Of a stretch of 64,000 nucleotides of DNA, positions 11,796 to 21,690 are shown piece by piece. The notes below the pieces were generated by a model. The model saw nothing but the letters and a program-made list of their open reading frames with translations, was not told the origin of the DNA and did not search any database. The stretch is from Uranotaenia lowii. Lineage: Eukaryota; Arthropoda; Insecta; Diptera; Culicidae. Numbering within the stretch: position 1 is the first letter of the stretch; every line of letters starts with the position of its first letter. The stretch lies in the NCBI RefSeq assembly GCF_029784155.1, contig NC_073693.1, positions 19,436,502 to 19,500,501 on the forward strand. The letters run 5' to 3'. The position numbers were made by a program, and so were the translations under genes.

Positions 11796-11883
11796 ATGTC
11801 CGAAGCTTTAAATTCTGGTTTTTGAATTTTACTTTTCTGGAGCTTTGGAAATATTGATTTGAAATTTGTAAACCAGACCGCCT
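11796..11883. repeat. Dispersed repeat, copy 1 of 2
   Basis: About 88 bases are shared with 15215-15304, including a 32-base identical run ending GTAAACCAGAC. Both copies also conserve a minus-strand reading, AVWFTNFKSIFP, but stops follow, so protein coding is unproven. Confidence 0.6.
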
Positions 11884-12116
11884 TCAATTTATTTTTCAGA
11901 AAACTTCTGGTTTATTTTAAATTTATTTATTTAAAACATCTTAATAACTAACTACACATTAAGATTACATTGGATTATGTACATTTTGATTTCCTTACAA
12001 CATTTGTCTCAATGTTTATTCAAATTATAATCAAAATATTTTTAACTTATTTCATGTGATTCCACCTCAATTCCCGAACGCTTTTCTGGAACATGTACAA
12101 ATGAATATCGGGAAAA

Positions 12117-12332
12117 CTATCTAGACAAAATGATACGTAGTGAGCGGGATGAAAGCTTTTTTTGAGGATTTGTTGGATCGATTTTTAAAATCACAGATGA
12201 ACAGATGTACGAGTTAAGCCTCGAAAACTGTGTAAAGTCCCGACGACCGTTTTGAATCAACTTTAAGTTTTTTAGTTGAGCAACCAGATGCCTCCAAGGA
12301 CACCAGAGAGAACTGTCAAGAAGAAAATGCAA
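12117..12332 (-). pseudogene. Possible scrap of a LINE C-terminal region
   Basis: The 71-codon frame begins with LWCPWRHLVAQLKNLKLIQN, which has the spacing of the W-P...E/Q block after the RT domain of Jockey/CR1-type LINEs. The rest is not recognisable. It could equally be chance. It sits beside a tetranucleotide tail on the same strand. Confidence 0.25.
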
Positions 12333-12387
12333 CGTATTTATTTATTTATTTATCAGATTCTAGGCTTCAGCCTTTGATCCTAACTAG
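12333..12387 (-). mobile_element. LINE 3' end with (AAAT)n tail
   Basis: On the minus strand, GGCTGAAGCCTAGAATC runs into GATAAATAAATAAATAAATA. This is the form of a LINE 3' terminus with a tetranucleotide tail. The element body is absent, as expected for strong 5' truncation. The family is not assigned. Confidence 0.4.
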
Positions 12388-12513
12388 TAGAGATGTACCG
12401 AATATTCGGTCGGCCGAATATTCGGCGCCGAATATCGCCAAAAAACCGTTAAGTCGAATATTCGGCTCACCGAATAGTTGAGCTAAGTATTCGGCCGAAT
12501 AGGCCGAATATTT
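12388..12513 (+). mobile_element. hAT-like transposon terminus
   Basis: TAGAGATGTACCGAATATTC starts a block of nested palindromic words (CCGAATATTCGG, GGCCGAATA) lasting about 125 bases. Termini of this style, a short TAGNGATG start followed by subterminal CGAATATTCG palindromes, are known in several hAT families. I did not find the other end or an 8-bp duplication, so it may be a solo end or a remnant. Confidence 0.4.
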
Positions 12514-13474
12514 AATATTTTAATTTATACAATAACAAATTTGTCAAATTTTTCAAATGATTTTGGATAATTTATGAAATATCCTAATGTAATGTTGAAA
12601 AAGCTGCACAATAATCAAAAACTTATGGTTCAGCAAAAAATCTAAGGGGTATCTGAATACTTTTCACTGTAGATCGTACAGGAAAATGCTGACGAATATC
12701 GTTTTATACTATGATTATCGTTTATTCCAGATTTTCTTGATATATCCAGGCTTGCCCGTAAATCCGAGATGAGTTAAATCTGGCCGGGATGCCCTGATAT
12801 TGTTTAAAATTTTCCGGATTTTTCCCGGGTTTATTCAGATTATTAAATAAACAAAAAAAATTGTGAAAAATTTAGAATATTGTATGCCAATTTTTAATAA
12901 GTTCCAAAATGAACATAAATTTTTGTTTCATCCGTCTATACGATTTTTACACTGATGCTGTGATTCAATGAAAACTTTAAATTTTAAATGTATTCTTCGT
13001 TTTCCTCTTTAGTGTTAAAGAATAAAACCTATATTTCGTTCAGATTTGCCATTTTTTAATTTTTTTTTTTCAAAAATCGTCCCAAATTTCCCGACCATTC
13101 GATCTTCATCTTATTCGTTATCAAATAAGCAATTTCAAATTTCTTGGCACCTTCAACATGTTGTGTCCCAGATTTCACAGGAACCCAATCTCCTTGTTAA
13201 TAAACGTGCTAGAAGCGACAAGCCATCTAACGTCCTTTCAGCTAATGTTGACATTTTGAAAATCAAAAAGGACCTCTACTTAAAAAAGATTTGATACATC
13301 TGATTGGATATAATCGACATAAAAACATGAGAGACATGTGAACGGCAGAAATAGAAGATTTATTTTAGAAATAGCAGAATAAATAGAAGAATTACTATTG
13401 GAAACTCAACAGAATATCAGAACATCTTAAGACTAATTTTTATTTGTTCTCTGGACATAGTCAGTTTGATTACA
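12514..13474. other. AT-rich, no gene; faint transposon similarity near 12.75 kb
   Basis: CCGGATTTTTCCCGGGTTTATTCAG around 12820-12845 resembles the interior of the TA-flanked elements at 23.1 and 36.7 kb, but no ends are visible. The 82-codon frame at 13046-13294 has no recognisable content. Confidence 0.35.
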
Positions 13475-14405
13475 TCAGCATGTGCGTAGCGACAGCATTC
13501 TATAGATTGCTTCATTACGGACATAATTCTGTATTCGATTTGGAAGCTGAAACGATCTCACCTTGCGCAAACTGCTACGTCCTTCATTTGGAGAAATTTG
13601 TGATACTAAATATGGCGAAAAGTACTTTCCACTGGTCAAGTCCTTTAAAAACAGCGCATCTGTTGATTTCCTCCGAGTTTCGAGTGATTCCAGTCCTACT
13701 ATCATACACAAGGATCGGTATTCCGGCATTTCTTCTTGCCACCCAAGGTACCTTAAGGCGTATTTCAGAAATCTTTTTTGAACACTTTCACTCCTATTTT
13801 TATGAACGTTATAATACGGCTGCCACACTATAGTGGCGTATTCAACAGTGGTTCGGATAAGCCCAACATAAATAGAGACAATATTGTAAGGATTGTCTAG
13901 CTCGTTACAAATCCTGCTTACCATTCCGTACATAGAGTTTGCTTTGGCTACGATTTGTTCAACATGAATTGAGAAACTGAGTTCTTCATCCAACTCGACT
14001 CCCAGATCTTTCACGGGGGATTTTCTAGCTATGATACAGCTGTTCTTGAAACAATATTACTTACTTTCCGGGAAAAGGTTATCACATTACACTTTGAGGC
14101 ATTGATTTTCAATCCGAAACTGCTGCAACACTCTGAAAATCTATGAAGCGCATTTTGTAGGGTCAAACAATCCTTTGGGTGTCGAACAGGGAGGAACCGT
14201 TTTGAGATCATCTTCGTATATCAACACAAACACGTCATGTAGCTTTTCGGGAAAATCGTTCATAACAGTGACAAAAAGGAGGGGTCCTAAGTGACTTCCT
14301 TGTGGTACGCCGCTGTTGACCGAGAATACCCTGGATCTCGCATTCCCTATCTTCACAATTTGGACTCTTTCTTTCAGGTACGAACAAACAGATATAATGC
14401 CCGCT
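13475..14405 (-). pseudogene. Decayed Jockey-like reverse transcriptase, C-terminal half
   Basis: Reading from 14405 leftward: SYLKERVQIVKIGN, then SGVPQGSHLGPLLF, then IYEDDLK. The usual F/Y-A-D-D motif is therefore altered to YEDD. The frame shifts near 14200, continues with LKINASKCNVITFSRK (14029-14211), shifts again near 14030, and continues for 180 codons with VKDLGVELDEELSF, EYATIVWQPYYN, SVQKRFLKYALRYLGW and the usual LINE C-terminal region. Two frameshifts and the changed motif make it inactive. It shares core wording with the plus-strand scrap at 5808 and stands in the opposite orientation. Confidence 0.85.
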
Positions 14406-14910
14406 CAGAGAAGCCTAGAATCGGTATTGCTTTGTTTGATTGTTAATTTTAAGCTCAACTGGATAATATAACTGCTTCGTTTGGCTTGTTCAAAGTTGTT
14501 AGTTAGTCTCTTTAGTAAAAAGAATGAAGGTAGAATAAACAAAATAAATTTACCTTATTGTGAATATAAGGAAGCCGTCCATTCTATTACGATGTAAGTT
14601 TATTCATTTTTGAGATCATGTACAATTGCGCTCTTCAAGAATGAGGTACATCAAAAGTTGATCGGCTTATTTAAATGATAGCATTTGAAATTTTTTACTG
14701 ATTTCTGGAATTTTATAATTCAAGCTTGTACATCTGTTTGTTATTTCGTCAGTCTGTCTAGTGAAAAAATTATGATTATGCTATTTTTCTCAGCTTGAAG
14801 ATATTCGTGGTTAATCTAATTATATAGAGCAATTAATCCATCGTTTATTTATTTATGAGTTCAAATACCATTTCGTCCTTTCGAAAAATTCTTACTTTCA
14901 AAAGAGCTAT

Positions 14911-14971
14911 AAACAGTGCCATCTGTTGCGCCGTTCAAAAGTTACAAACCAAGCAATAGATGGCACTGTTT
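14911..14971. other. 19-bp near-perfect hairpin
   Basis: AAACAGTGCCATCTGTTGC (14911-14929) and GCAATAGATGGCACTGTTT (14953-14971) are inverted copies with one mismatch, separated by 23 bases. It could be a tiny MITE, a small-RNA precursor or chance. Confidence 0.5.
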
Positions 14972-15214
14972 TTCGTCATTTTCAAACGGTTACTTTAAAA
15001 GAAAGCACTGGAAATTTTACAGAAGTTTCTGAAGATTTTTTGTTCGAGCTTGTACATTTTTTCATCTGTGGTGAAATGTCAACAATGTTTACATAGATTA
15101 CTCTAAACCGTTTTCTGAGAATCATGTTAACCCTTTTTTCTACTTCTTCATTAGAGCTACAAGTTTCAAGTCGATCTTTCTTTGAGTCTGCTTCATGGCA
15201 AACATCACAATGTG

Positions 15215-15304
15215 ATGTCCGATGCTTTTAATTCTGGTTTTATTCGTTTTCTTTTTCTGGTGCTCCGGAAATATTGATTTGAAATTTGTAAACCAGACTG
15301 CTTT
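15215..15304. repeat. Dispersed repeat, copy 2 of 2
   Basis: Partner of 11796-11883, in the same orientation. The shared 32-base identical run lies near 15267-15298. Confidence 0.6.
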
Positions 15305-17376
15305 CTGTAGGTTTGAAGTGAAGCACCCTTTACTCATTTCTAGTTTCGAATACATAACTCTCGTGAGGCAAAAATGTTAATCAAGAGGAATAGTTGGTTA
15401 AGTGTACTTCCGCTTGTGTAAATGGTTTTTGGCATTTCACCCCACCGCCCAACCAGAGAGCCTTGGAGTCCACCGTATGCCTGAAAGATGCATCATGGCC
15501 ACAGGGTGGTTCCGACTGCAAACACCCCATTGATACCATTTTGAGACCCTGGCCGTCATGATGCATGACGAAAAGTAAGTCTGGGGAAGGAAGCTGCTAC
15601 CTCCATGTATGAGTATGATGATGATGGTCAATCATCTATCTCTCAAGACCGATGCCGCCGACGCTGCCACCTTGCAAAAACTGGTTCACGGTCGCCGTGG
15701 CACGTGTGTATCTCCGGTTTTTTTTCTCTATCATCCAACGTGGCTGTGTGATGCATATCAGTGCTGCTTGCTTGCGGAAGAACACCTCGAACGGAGATTC
15801 TTCCGAACCGCAAAATTCAAGAACCATCAACCAATATGGGTGCCGTGAAGAAAAAAGGTATAGACAATGCTAGGTGTGTACCAACCAATGCAAAGCTTAG
15901 ATGGAAACACAGAAATCATTTCAGAGGCGCAGAATATCACCCTCTAGCTGGTATCAATCAAAGCGGCGCCTTCCCAGGTTTATGGTGAGATGCTGCGGGA
16001 CGAATGAGACAAAGAGATCCTACATTTGAGATACCGCATGAGTCTGCTGCTACCGAACGGAATGTAGACCATATCCGGCGGCGGTTTCGTTCGCTGTAAA
16101 GTCTGACGTCCAAAGCATGTGTTGTACGCGTGGATATTTCTGGCGCTCGAGATGGGTGGGTTACGAGAGAAAAAAATACACCAATTAGCAATTTAAATTG
16201 ATACAATCCGGCATCCGAAGAAATGGGGAGACATAGCGAGAAAAAAAATGGCAACAAAAACCGAACAAATGTAGGAAAGATTGCGTTGTTCCCCGAGAGA
16301 CCGAGCGCGACATTTTGTCGCGTTTTTTTTTTTCTTCGTTTGTTTCTTGGTTTTTGCACACATTTTTTGGAACCAACAATACAACAAGACAACGGACCCG
16401 GGTATGATCTCATTTTCACGCTTTTGAGAGAGGATATTTTTCGACATTTTTAGCATATGCAGTGCTTGTGGGGGAAACAGCGAGTTCCGCTACTAAGTGA
16501 GCGGAACAAAGCAAAGTCGCGAAGGGGAGAACCAATCGGGTGGGTAACAAAGTACAACTGCACTTACGAAATCCGGTCCACGAACATGACACACACGACG
16601 CTCTCGTGTGTTTCTGCAACGTTTGTACAATGTATGAATGCTAAAATTCTCTGCTAGAGCTAATCAGACGGCATCAGCCAGCGGACGACCTTCAGGCTAA
16701 CCGAAGCGGTTTCGGGTGAGTTCTGCTATACGCCAGAAATCTAACTCTTCCGAAATCACTTGTGCTGTCGTTCGTGAATAAGAAACCAGAAATCACGACG
16801 ACAATCTACTCGCTAAGATCTGATTCAACCGAGTAAGCAAAAGTTTGGAACGGAACACCCACACAGAGCTGCGGCCACCATCAAACACCAGAGAGACTAT
16901 CTCTGTAGCGTGAATCAGCTGCAAAATTTGATAGACAGGTTCTCCCCCATATTAAAGTTAGACTAACAATAATAACAACATCAACGGCAACATCAGCATC
17001 AGCGGCAGAAAAAAAATACTTAAAGAGGGATACTTTCGCACTACTACGTTATATCACGTTATACTACCAAAGCTGGTTGATCCCAAGAGAAGCAGAGACA
17101 TGCATGGGGGAGACGCTGAGAGCGACACCAACAACCAGTCAGTGGAGAGACTGATTGTTTTAGTGGTGTTTGGCGGTTGTCGAGTTTGACGTTCTTTTAT
17201 AGTGTACTACCCAATTAACCTTGAACGCAGACTGTGAATTTGTACGGGAAGCGGTACTGACACGGGAGAGGCATGAACGGATGCGTAGATACAGCGTTAT
17301 GTGGACGCCGTTTTTCGGAAGAACTTTTTTGATCGTCATCGATAGGGGTTTTCTCCACTAACTGTAAATTTTTTAT
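15305..17376. other. Unique-looking, less AT-rich sequence; no gene demonstrated
   Basis: The composition is closer to that of exons, promoters or conserved intron sequence than the surrounding DNA. There is a possible donor CGG|GTGAGT with GT at 16716, and a stretch at 16960-17010 of CAACAACATCAACGG-type trinucleotides as often seen in insect untranslated regions. No frame has a recognisable domain. It may hold a non-coding first exon, but this is not shown. Confidence 0.35.
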
Positions 17377-17387
17377 AGTGTCTTTTG
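17377..17387 (+). repeat. Target-site duplication, left copy
   Basis: AGTGTCTTTTG is repeated exactly at 20804-20814, just beyond the LINE tail, and so marks the insertion. Confidence 0.85.
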
Positions 17388-17405
17388 GCTGGTAAACGGT
17401 GGATA

Positions 17406-17744
17406 ATGTGCAACACGAGACCCCATAGTGGTCATATCACCTCTTATTCACAACTCCTATCTCTACCTCCCCGCGGTGCCGGCTGGGGTGCGAGTAACCT
17501 AAGCGGAGATCGGGTACCCAACCCCGGTGGATGCTTTGGTCGCATGCAGACTGAGAAGGTGGCCGCACGCGTCTGTTCCCCAGGTCAGGGGCGGCGTGCA
17601 ACAACAACCGAGCGTCTGTTCTCCAGGTCAGGGGCGGCTCAAACAGCGTCTGTCTTGCAGCAAGCGGCTGAATTTATGAAATGCGGCTCCCGCCAGCTAA
17701 GTCCAAGATGGCAGCCCCATCGCGGGATAGGGACTTTAGGCTAA
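17406..17744 (+). CDS. Small ORF1 candidate of the RTE-like LINE
   Basis: This is a 112-codon frame starting with the first ATG of the element and overlapping the start of ORF2 by 64 bases in another frame. Short overlapping first frames are known in some RTE elements. The product is rich in Gly, Ser, Arg and Pro, and I see no zinc knuckle, RRM or coiled coil. It may simply be the 5' untranslated region. Confidence 0.35.
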   Translation: MCNTRPHSGHITSYSQLLSLPPRGAGWGASNLSGDRVPNPGGCFGRMQTEKVAARVCSPGQGRRATTTERLFSRSGAAQTASVLQQAAEFMKCGSRQLSPRWQPHRGIGTLG

Positions 17745-20700
17745 CAACCTACTGCTCCCGATTTGAAATTGTTACGGAATCCGAAAGAAATGACCGACCT
17801 GGAACTTTGGCGACGACTTTTAGCATGAAAACACGGACACGAATTGGAACTTGGAATGTTTTAACCCTTGCCCAACAAGGCAAACTGGAACAACTTGCTA
17901 GAGAGGCTAGCCGCCTCAAGCTTGAAATTCTGGGATTGAGCGAAGTCCGTTGGCCTAATACTGGAGAACACAAGACACAATCCGGGCAAGTCCTGCTTTA
18001 CTCTGGCATACGAGGAGAACATGCTACTCGGGAACGAGGAGTTGGTTTCCTGTTAAGCCCGCAGGCCTACGCGGCCCTCATTAGATGGGAACCGATAAAC
18101 GAAAGAATAACCGTAGCCAGATTCAGAACACGGGTTAGAAACCTTACAATGGTCCAGTGTTATGCGCCAACTGACGTTGCCGACTTGCAGGAGAAAGAGC
18201 AGTTTTACAGTCAACTGAACAGCGTGGTTGAGAGAATTCCGAAGGGTGACATTCAAATCCATTTGGGCGACTTCAACGCAAAGATTGGCTCCGACAATCA
18301 GGACCTTGAGCGCATCATGGGACGCCATGGCCTAGGACAGATGAGCGAAAACGGAGAACTGTTTGTAGAATTTTGTGGAAACAACAACATGGTGATCGGC
18401 GGATCGCTCTTCCCCCATCGACCAGCACATAAGGTCACTTGGGTATCCCGAGATGGCCGAACAGAAAATCAAATTGACCACATCTGCATCAGCCGAAAAT
18501 GGAGAAGGAGCCTTCTTGATGTCCGCAACAAACGAAGCGCAGACATTGCATCTGACCATCACCTCGTCCTTGGCGAGATACGACTGAGAGTTGCGCGTGT
18601 CCAACGGCGCGAGGAGAAAGTCGGGTGTCGATACGACGTCCGCCGGTTGGAGAATCCAGAGGTGAAAAGGGCATACGTTAAACAGCTAGAATCCCGAGCC
18701 TCGGAGCTGCCGACAGACGGAACAGTCGAAGAACAGTGGTGTGGAATCAAGAATGCCTTTATCACGACGAGCCATGGTACTCTCGGTAAAGTTTGTGGAA
18801 GAAGAAGTGAATGGATGTCGGATGAAACTTGGAGGATGGTCGATGATCGGAGAAAGGCGAAAGTCGGAATTGAGCAGGCATGTACCGGGTCAGCCAAAGC
18901 AGCCGCCCGCTTACGATATGCGGAGCTGGAAAAGGCAGTTAAACGAGCTTGTAGACGAGACAAGAGAGCCTGGACAAACTCCCTAGCCGAAGAGGGAGAA
19001 AGAGCCGCCGCCAATGGAGATATCCGATTACTTTATGACATTTCTCGCCGCCTCAGTAGTGCAAGGACTAATGCAAGAATGCCGCTAAAAGACCGAGCAG
19101 GTCAGTTATTGACCGATCGAACAGATCAGCTCAAACGATGGACTGAGCACTTCGAACAACTCTTCCGAGTCACGAATAGCGATGGCCAACAGAATCTGCA
19201 GCTCGAAGCGCCAACAGTAAGTCGCATAAATGGCGTCAACTCGGAAGCGCCTTCGCTGGCTGAAATAGAAGCGGCAATCAAAAACATGAAATCCAACAAA
19301 GCACCTGGGATCGATTGCATCCCTGCTGAAATGCTCAAAGCCGACCCTGCCCTATCAGCACAAATGTTGCACCGTCTTTTCGCTGACATCTGGGATACTG
19401 CAACATTCCCGGCCGACTGGATGCAGGGTATCCTCGTAAAGGTCCCGAAGAAAGGAGACCTGACAGAGTGCGGTAACTGGCGAGGCATAACGTTGATCTG
19501 TACAACCCTCAAAGTACTCTGCAAAGTGATCCTGAACAGGATCCAGGAGAAAATAGACGCTACACTCCGACGGCAACAAGCTGGATTCCGATCCGGACGA
19601 TCATGTGTGGACCACATCACAACGCTACGAATCATACTGGAACAAATCAACGAATTCCAGGACTCTCTTCTGCTGGTGTTCGTTGATTTCGAAAAAGCAT
19701 TCGACCGACTTAACCATGAAAACATCTGGGCGGCTCTAAGGCGACGAGGGGTCCCAGAGAAACTAGTCCATCTCATCGAAGCACAGTACGAGGCATTTTC
19801 GTGCAAGGTCTTGCACGACGGTGTCTTGTCCGAACCAATCCCGGTAACTGCTGGAGTGAGACAAGGATGTATTCTATCACCGCTACTTTTTCTCATCTTA
19901 ATGGATGAGATTCTGATTGGATCGATTGACTGTGCACCGAACCGAGGATTGCCGTGGAATCCTTCAACAATGGAGCAACTGAACGACCTTGACCTGGCTG
20001 ACGATATTGTTTTGCTCGCCCAAACACAACCAGATATGCAGAGCAAACTCGACGATCTCACCGAAAGTTCCAAGGCAGCAGGTCTCAAAGTCAATGTCGG
20101 AAAGACCAAGTCGATGGAGATCAACACAGGAAATCCCTCCAGTTTCATGGTAGCTGGGCAACAAGTTGAGAAAGTGGAGTGCTTCCAGTATCTTGGTAGC
20201 CAGATAACGCCTGATGGTGGTACCAGAAAAGACATCGAAACCCGGATAAGAAAGGCCCGATTTGCGTTTGCGAGTCTCCGAAACATCTGGCGGTCACGCC
20301 AGATCTCTCTACGAACGAAAATCCGAATCTTCAACTCAAACGTCAAATCCGTATTGCTGTACGGGTGCGAAACTTGGTGCACATATGCGGTAACGACGCG
20401 AAAACTGCAAGTATTTGTAAACCGCTGCCTGCGGAATATCATCCGCGCTTGGTGGCCTGGCAATTGGATCTCGAATGAGGAACTACATCGCCGGTGTCAT
20501 CAAAGGGCGCTAGAAATCGAGATTCGGGAACGTAAGTGGAGATGGATTGGGCACACGCTGCGAAGAGATGAAAACGAGATTTGCAGAGAGGCGCTAGATT
20601 GGAATCCAGAAGGTCATCGAAGAAGAGGCAGACCCAGAAATTCGTGGCGGCGAAGCCTAGCCGCTGAAATCCGAACTGTCGACGAGAATCTTGACTGGGA

Positions 20701-20788
20701 CCAGGTGAAGACGCTGGCTCCGGATCGTCAACAGTGGAGGTCTTTTACCACGGCCCTATGCACCGGAGGATCGGCGCGGGATCATTAA
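17681..20788 (+). CDS. ORF2, APE endonuclease/reverse transcriptase of the RTE-like LINE, intact
   Basis: The 1035-codon frame is uninterrupted. A second in-frame Met at 17825 (residue 49) lies just before the domain, and the true start may be either. The endonuclease runs from about residue 50 to 305: GTWN (Asn), LSEVRW (Glu), GDFNAK (Asp/Asn), QIDHI and SDHHL (Asp/His), so the known catalytic positions all seem present. The RT runs from about 540 to 800: VPKKGDLTECGNWRGITLI, RQQAGFRSGRSCVDHI, FVDFEKAFDRL, GVRQGCILSPLLF, and the catalytic box as LADD (residues 772-775, bases 19994-20005), with Leu where Phe or Tyr is usual. The C-terminal region carries RKWRWIGHTLRRDE and RRRGRPRNSWRR. The stop TAA is formed by the first TAAG of the tail. 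It would nick DNA and copy the element's RNA in the nucleus. Confidence 0.93.
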   Translation: MRLPPAKSKMAAPSRDRDFRLTTYCSRFEIVTESERNDRPGTLATTFSMKTRTRIGTWNVLTLAQQGKLEQLAREASRLKLEILGLSEVRWPNTGEHKTQSGQVLLYSGIRGEHATRERGVGFLLSPQAYAALIRWEPINERITVARFRTRVRNLTMVQCYAPTDVADLQEKEQFYSQLNSVVERIPKGDIQIHLGDFNAKIGSDNQDLERIMGRHGLGQMSENGELFVEFCGNNNMVIGGSLFPHRPAHKVTWVSRDGRTENQIDHICISRKWRRSLLDVRNKRSADIASDHHLVLGEIRLRVARVQRREEKVGCRYDVRRLENPEVKRAYVKQLESRASELPTDGTVEEQWCGIKNAFITTSHGTLGKVCGRRSEWMSDETWRMVDDRRKAKVGIEQACTGSAKAAARLRYAELEKAVKRACRRDKRAWTNSLAEEGERAAANGDIRLLYDISRRLSSARTNARMPLKDRAGQLLTDRTDQLKRWTEHFEQLFRVTNSDGQQNLQLEAPTVSRINGVNSEAPSLAEIEAAIKNMKSNKAPGIDCIPAEMLKADPALSAQMLHRLFADIWDTATFPADWMQGILVKVPKKGDLTECGNWRGITLICTTLKVLCKVILNRIQEKIDATLRRQQAGFRSGRSCVDHITTLRIILEQINEFQDSLLLVFVDFEKAFDRLNHENIWAALRRRGVPEKLVHLIEAQYEAFSCKVLHDGVLSEPIPVTAGVRQGCILSPLLFLILMDEILIGSIDCAPNRGLPWNPSTMEQLNDLDLADDIVLLAQTQPDMQSKLDDLTESSKAAGLKVNVGKTKSMEINTGNPSSFMVAGQQVEKVECFQYLGSQITPDGGTRKDIETRIRKARFAFASLRNIWRSRQISLRTKIRIFNSNVKSVLLYGCETWCTYAVTTRKLQVFVNRCLRNIIRAWWPGNWISNEELHRRCHQRALEIEIRERKWRWIGHTLRRDENEICREALDWNPEGHRRRGRPRNSWRRSLAAEIRTVDENLDWDQVKTLAPDRQQWRSFTTALCTGGSARDH

Positions 20789-20803
20789 GTAAGTAAGTAA
20801 GTA
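20786..20803 (+). repeat. (TAAG)n 3' tail of the LINE
   Basis: About four and a half TAAG units end the element. The first supplies the stop codon of ORF2. Tetranucleotide tails are usual for RTE-type elements, which lack poly(A). Confidence 0.85.
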
Positions 20804-20814
20804 AGTGTCTTTTG
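20804..20814 (+). repeat. Target-site duplication, right copy
   Basis: AGTGTCTTTTG is identical to 17377-17387. Confidence 0.85.
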
Positions 20815-20984
20815 AATGTAGATAAAAAAAAAAACAACGTAAAAAGTGGACTAAAAGAGGTATAAATAAGTAATAGAATAAAAACAAATATTTCTAAATG
20901 AAGGCCAAAATTTTTTTTTGTATCACCAACAAGTATTTGATAGGTTTTTATCGAGCTATTAAGTAATTCAAAAGCACGCTGAAC

Positions 20985-21055
20985 TAGTCGATCAGCTAGA
21001 TTGGCGAAGATCTGGTTGAGATTGCCAAGCGTGATGGGTTCAAATCCCGGTATCA
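20985..21055 (+). other. Degenerate tRNA-like sequence (SINE head or tRNA relic)
   Basis: GGGTTCAAATCCC (21037-21049) has the form of a TpsiC arm and internal promoter B box. About 45 bases upstream, GATCAGCTAGATTGGCGAAG loosely fits an A box. An intact cloverleaf is not evident. Confidence 0.35.
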
Positions 21056-21544
21056 ATAAGGTACATTTGCGTCCAAAAAAGAATGAAATCGCGTGAAGCA
21101 GCGCACTCGCCCTTCCAACTTGGACCAGCTGTCATTTCTGTCTGGGTTGATATTTTTTCATGCAATTTTTTCACAAAATCTTGTTTAATTATCCAACTAA
21201 CACTCCACTAAATTTGAAGACTGTACTTGACAGGTGGGAAATTTAAGATTGTTTCACAAAATTCGCAGTATTTTGGACAATTTTCTTTGAAAATACTTAA
21301 AATTTAGCCAATTAATGTAAAAATTTTTGATCTTGTAGCTGGCCGAGTTTCATCGAAATCGATTGACGCGATCAAAAATGAGACCGGTTTTAAACTGGAG
21401 TTCATTATCGCCCAGGCGATTTCATACTTTTTTGGACGGATGTTTGTATGGAAAATATCGTAAGTAATGTTTTTTGCGATTTTTTTTCACAAAACCATAA
21501 ATGTACACCATAAATGTTGGTTAATGATAGAAATTTCATTTTTT
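21056..21544. other. No gene seen
   Basis: AT-rich sequence without recognisable features, leading into the dispersed repeat. Confidence 0.4.
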
Positions 21545-21690
21545 TTGGGCCCCACTTTTGGTGATTTTTGAAAGTAAAAAAAAAGAAACTTTGAAGTCTT
21601 TGAGGCACCCCTAAAAAACGTCCGATTGAGTTGAAACTTTACACAGGTTAGTTTTTTGGACCAATCTCCAAAATTCATATGATGGATTTG
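21545..21690 (+). repeat. Dispersed repeat shared (inverted) with 49.44-49.60 kb
   Basis: TTTGAGGCACCCCTAAA followed by CCGATTGAG and a TTTACACAGG box align with the reverse complement of 49440-49600 for roughly 150 bases, with many substitutions. No coding content is seen. It is an old interspersed repeat of unknown class. Confidence 0.6.

Larger units (their letters stand above)
17388..20803 (+). mobile_element. Apparently full-length RTE-like LINE (3.4 kb) with target duplication
   Basis: It starts GCTGGTAAACGGTGG directly after the 11-bp duplication and ends in (TAAG)n directly before the second copy. It holds a small first frame, a long intact ORF2 with endonuclease and RT, and essentially no 3' UTR. 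The endonuclease wording (GTWNVLTL, LGLSEVRW, GDFNAKIG, TENQIDHICI, SDHHLV) matches what I remember of the RTE-derived endonuclease domain in craniofacial development protein 2 and RTE elements such as Schistosoma SR2. The intact frame and exact target duplication suggest fairly recent insertion. Confidence 0.85.

Noticed and set aside
17388..17560. Possible HDV-like ribozyme at the 5' end of the RTE-like LINE
   Set aside because: Such ribozymes are known in some RTE elements, but I could not find a matching P1 partner for the first bases by eye.
19126..20463. 445-codon frame on the minus strand
   Set aside because: Shadow of the intact ORF2 on the plus strand; no known protein features.
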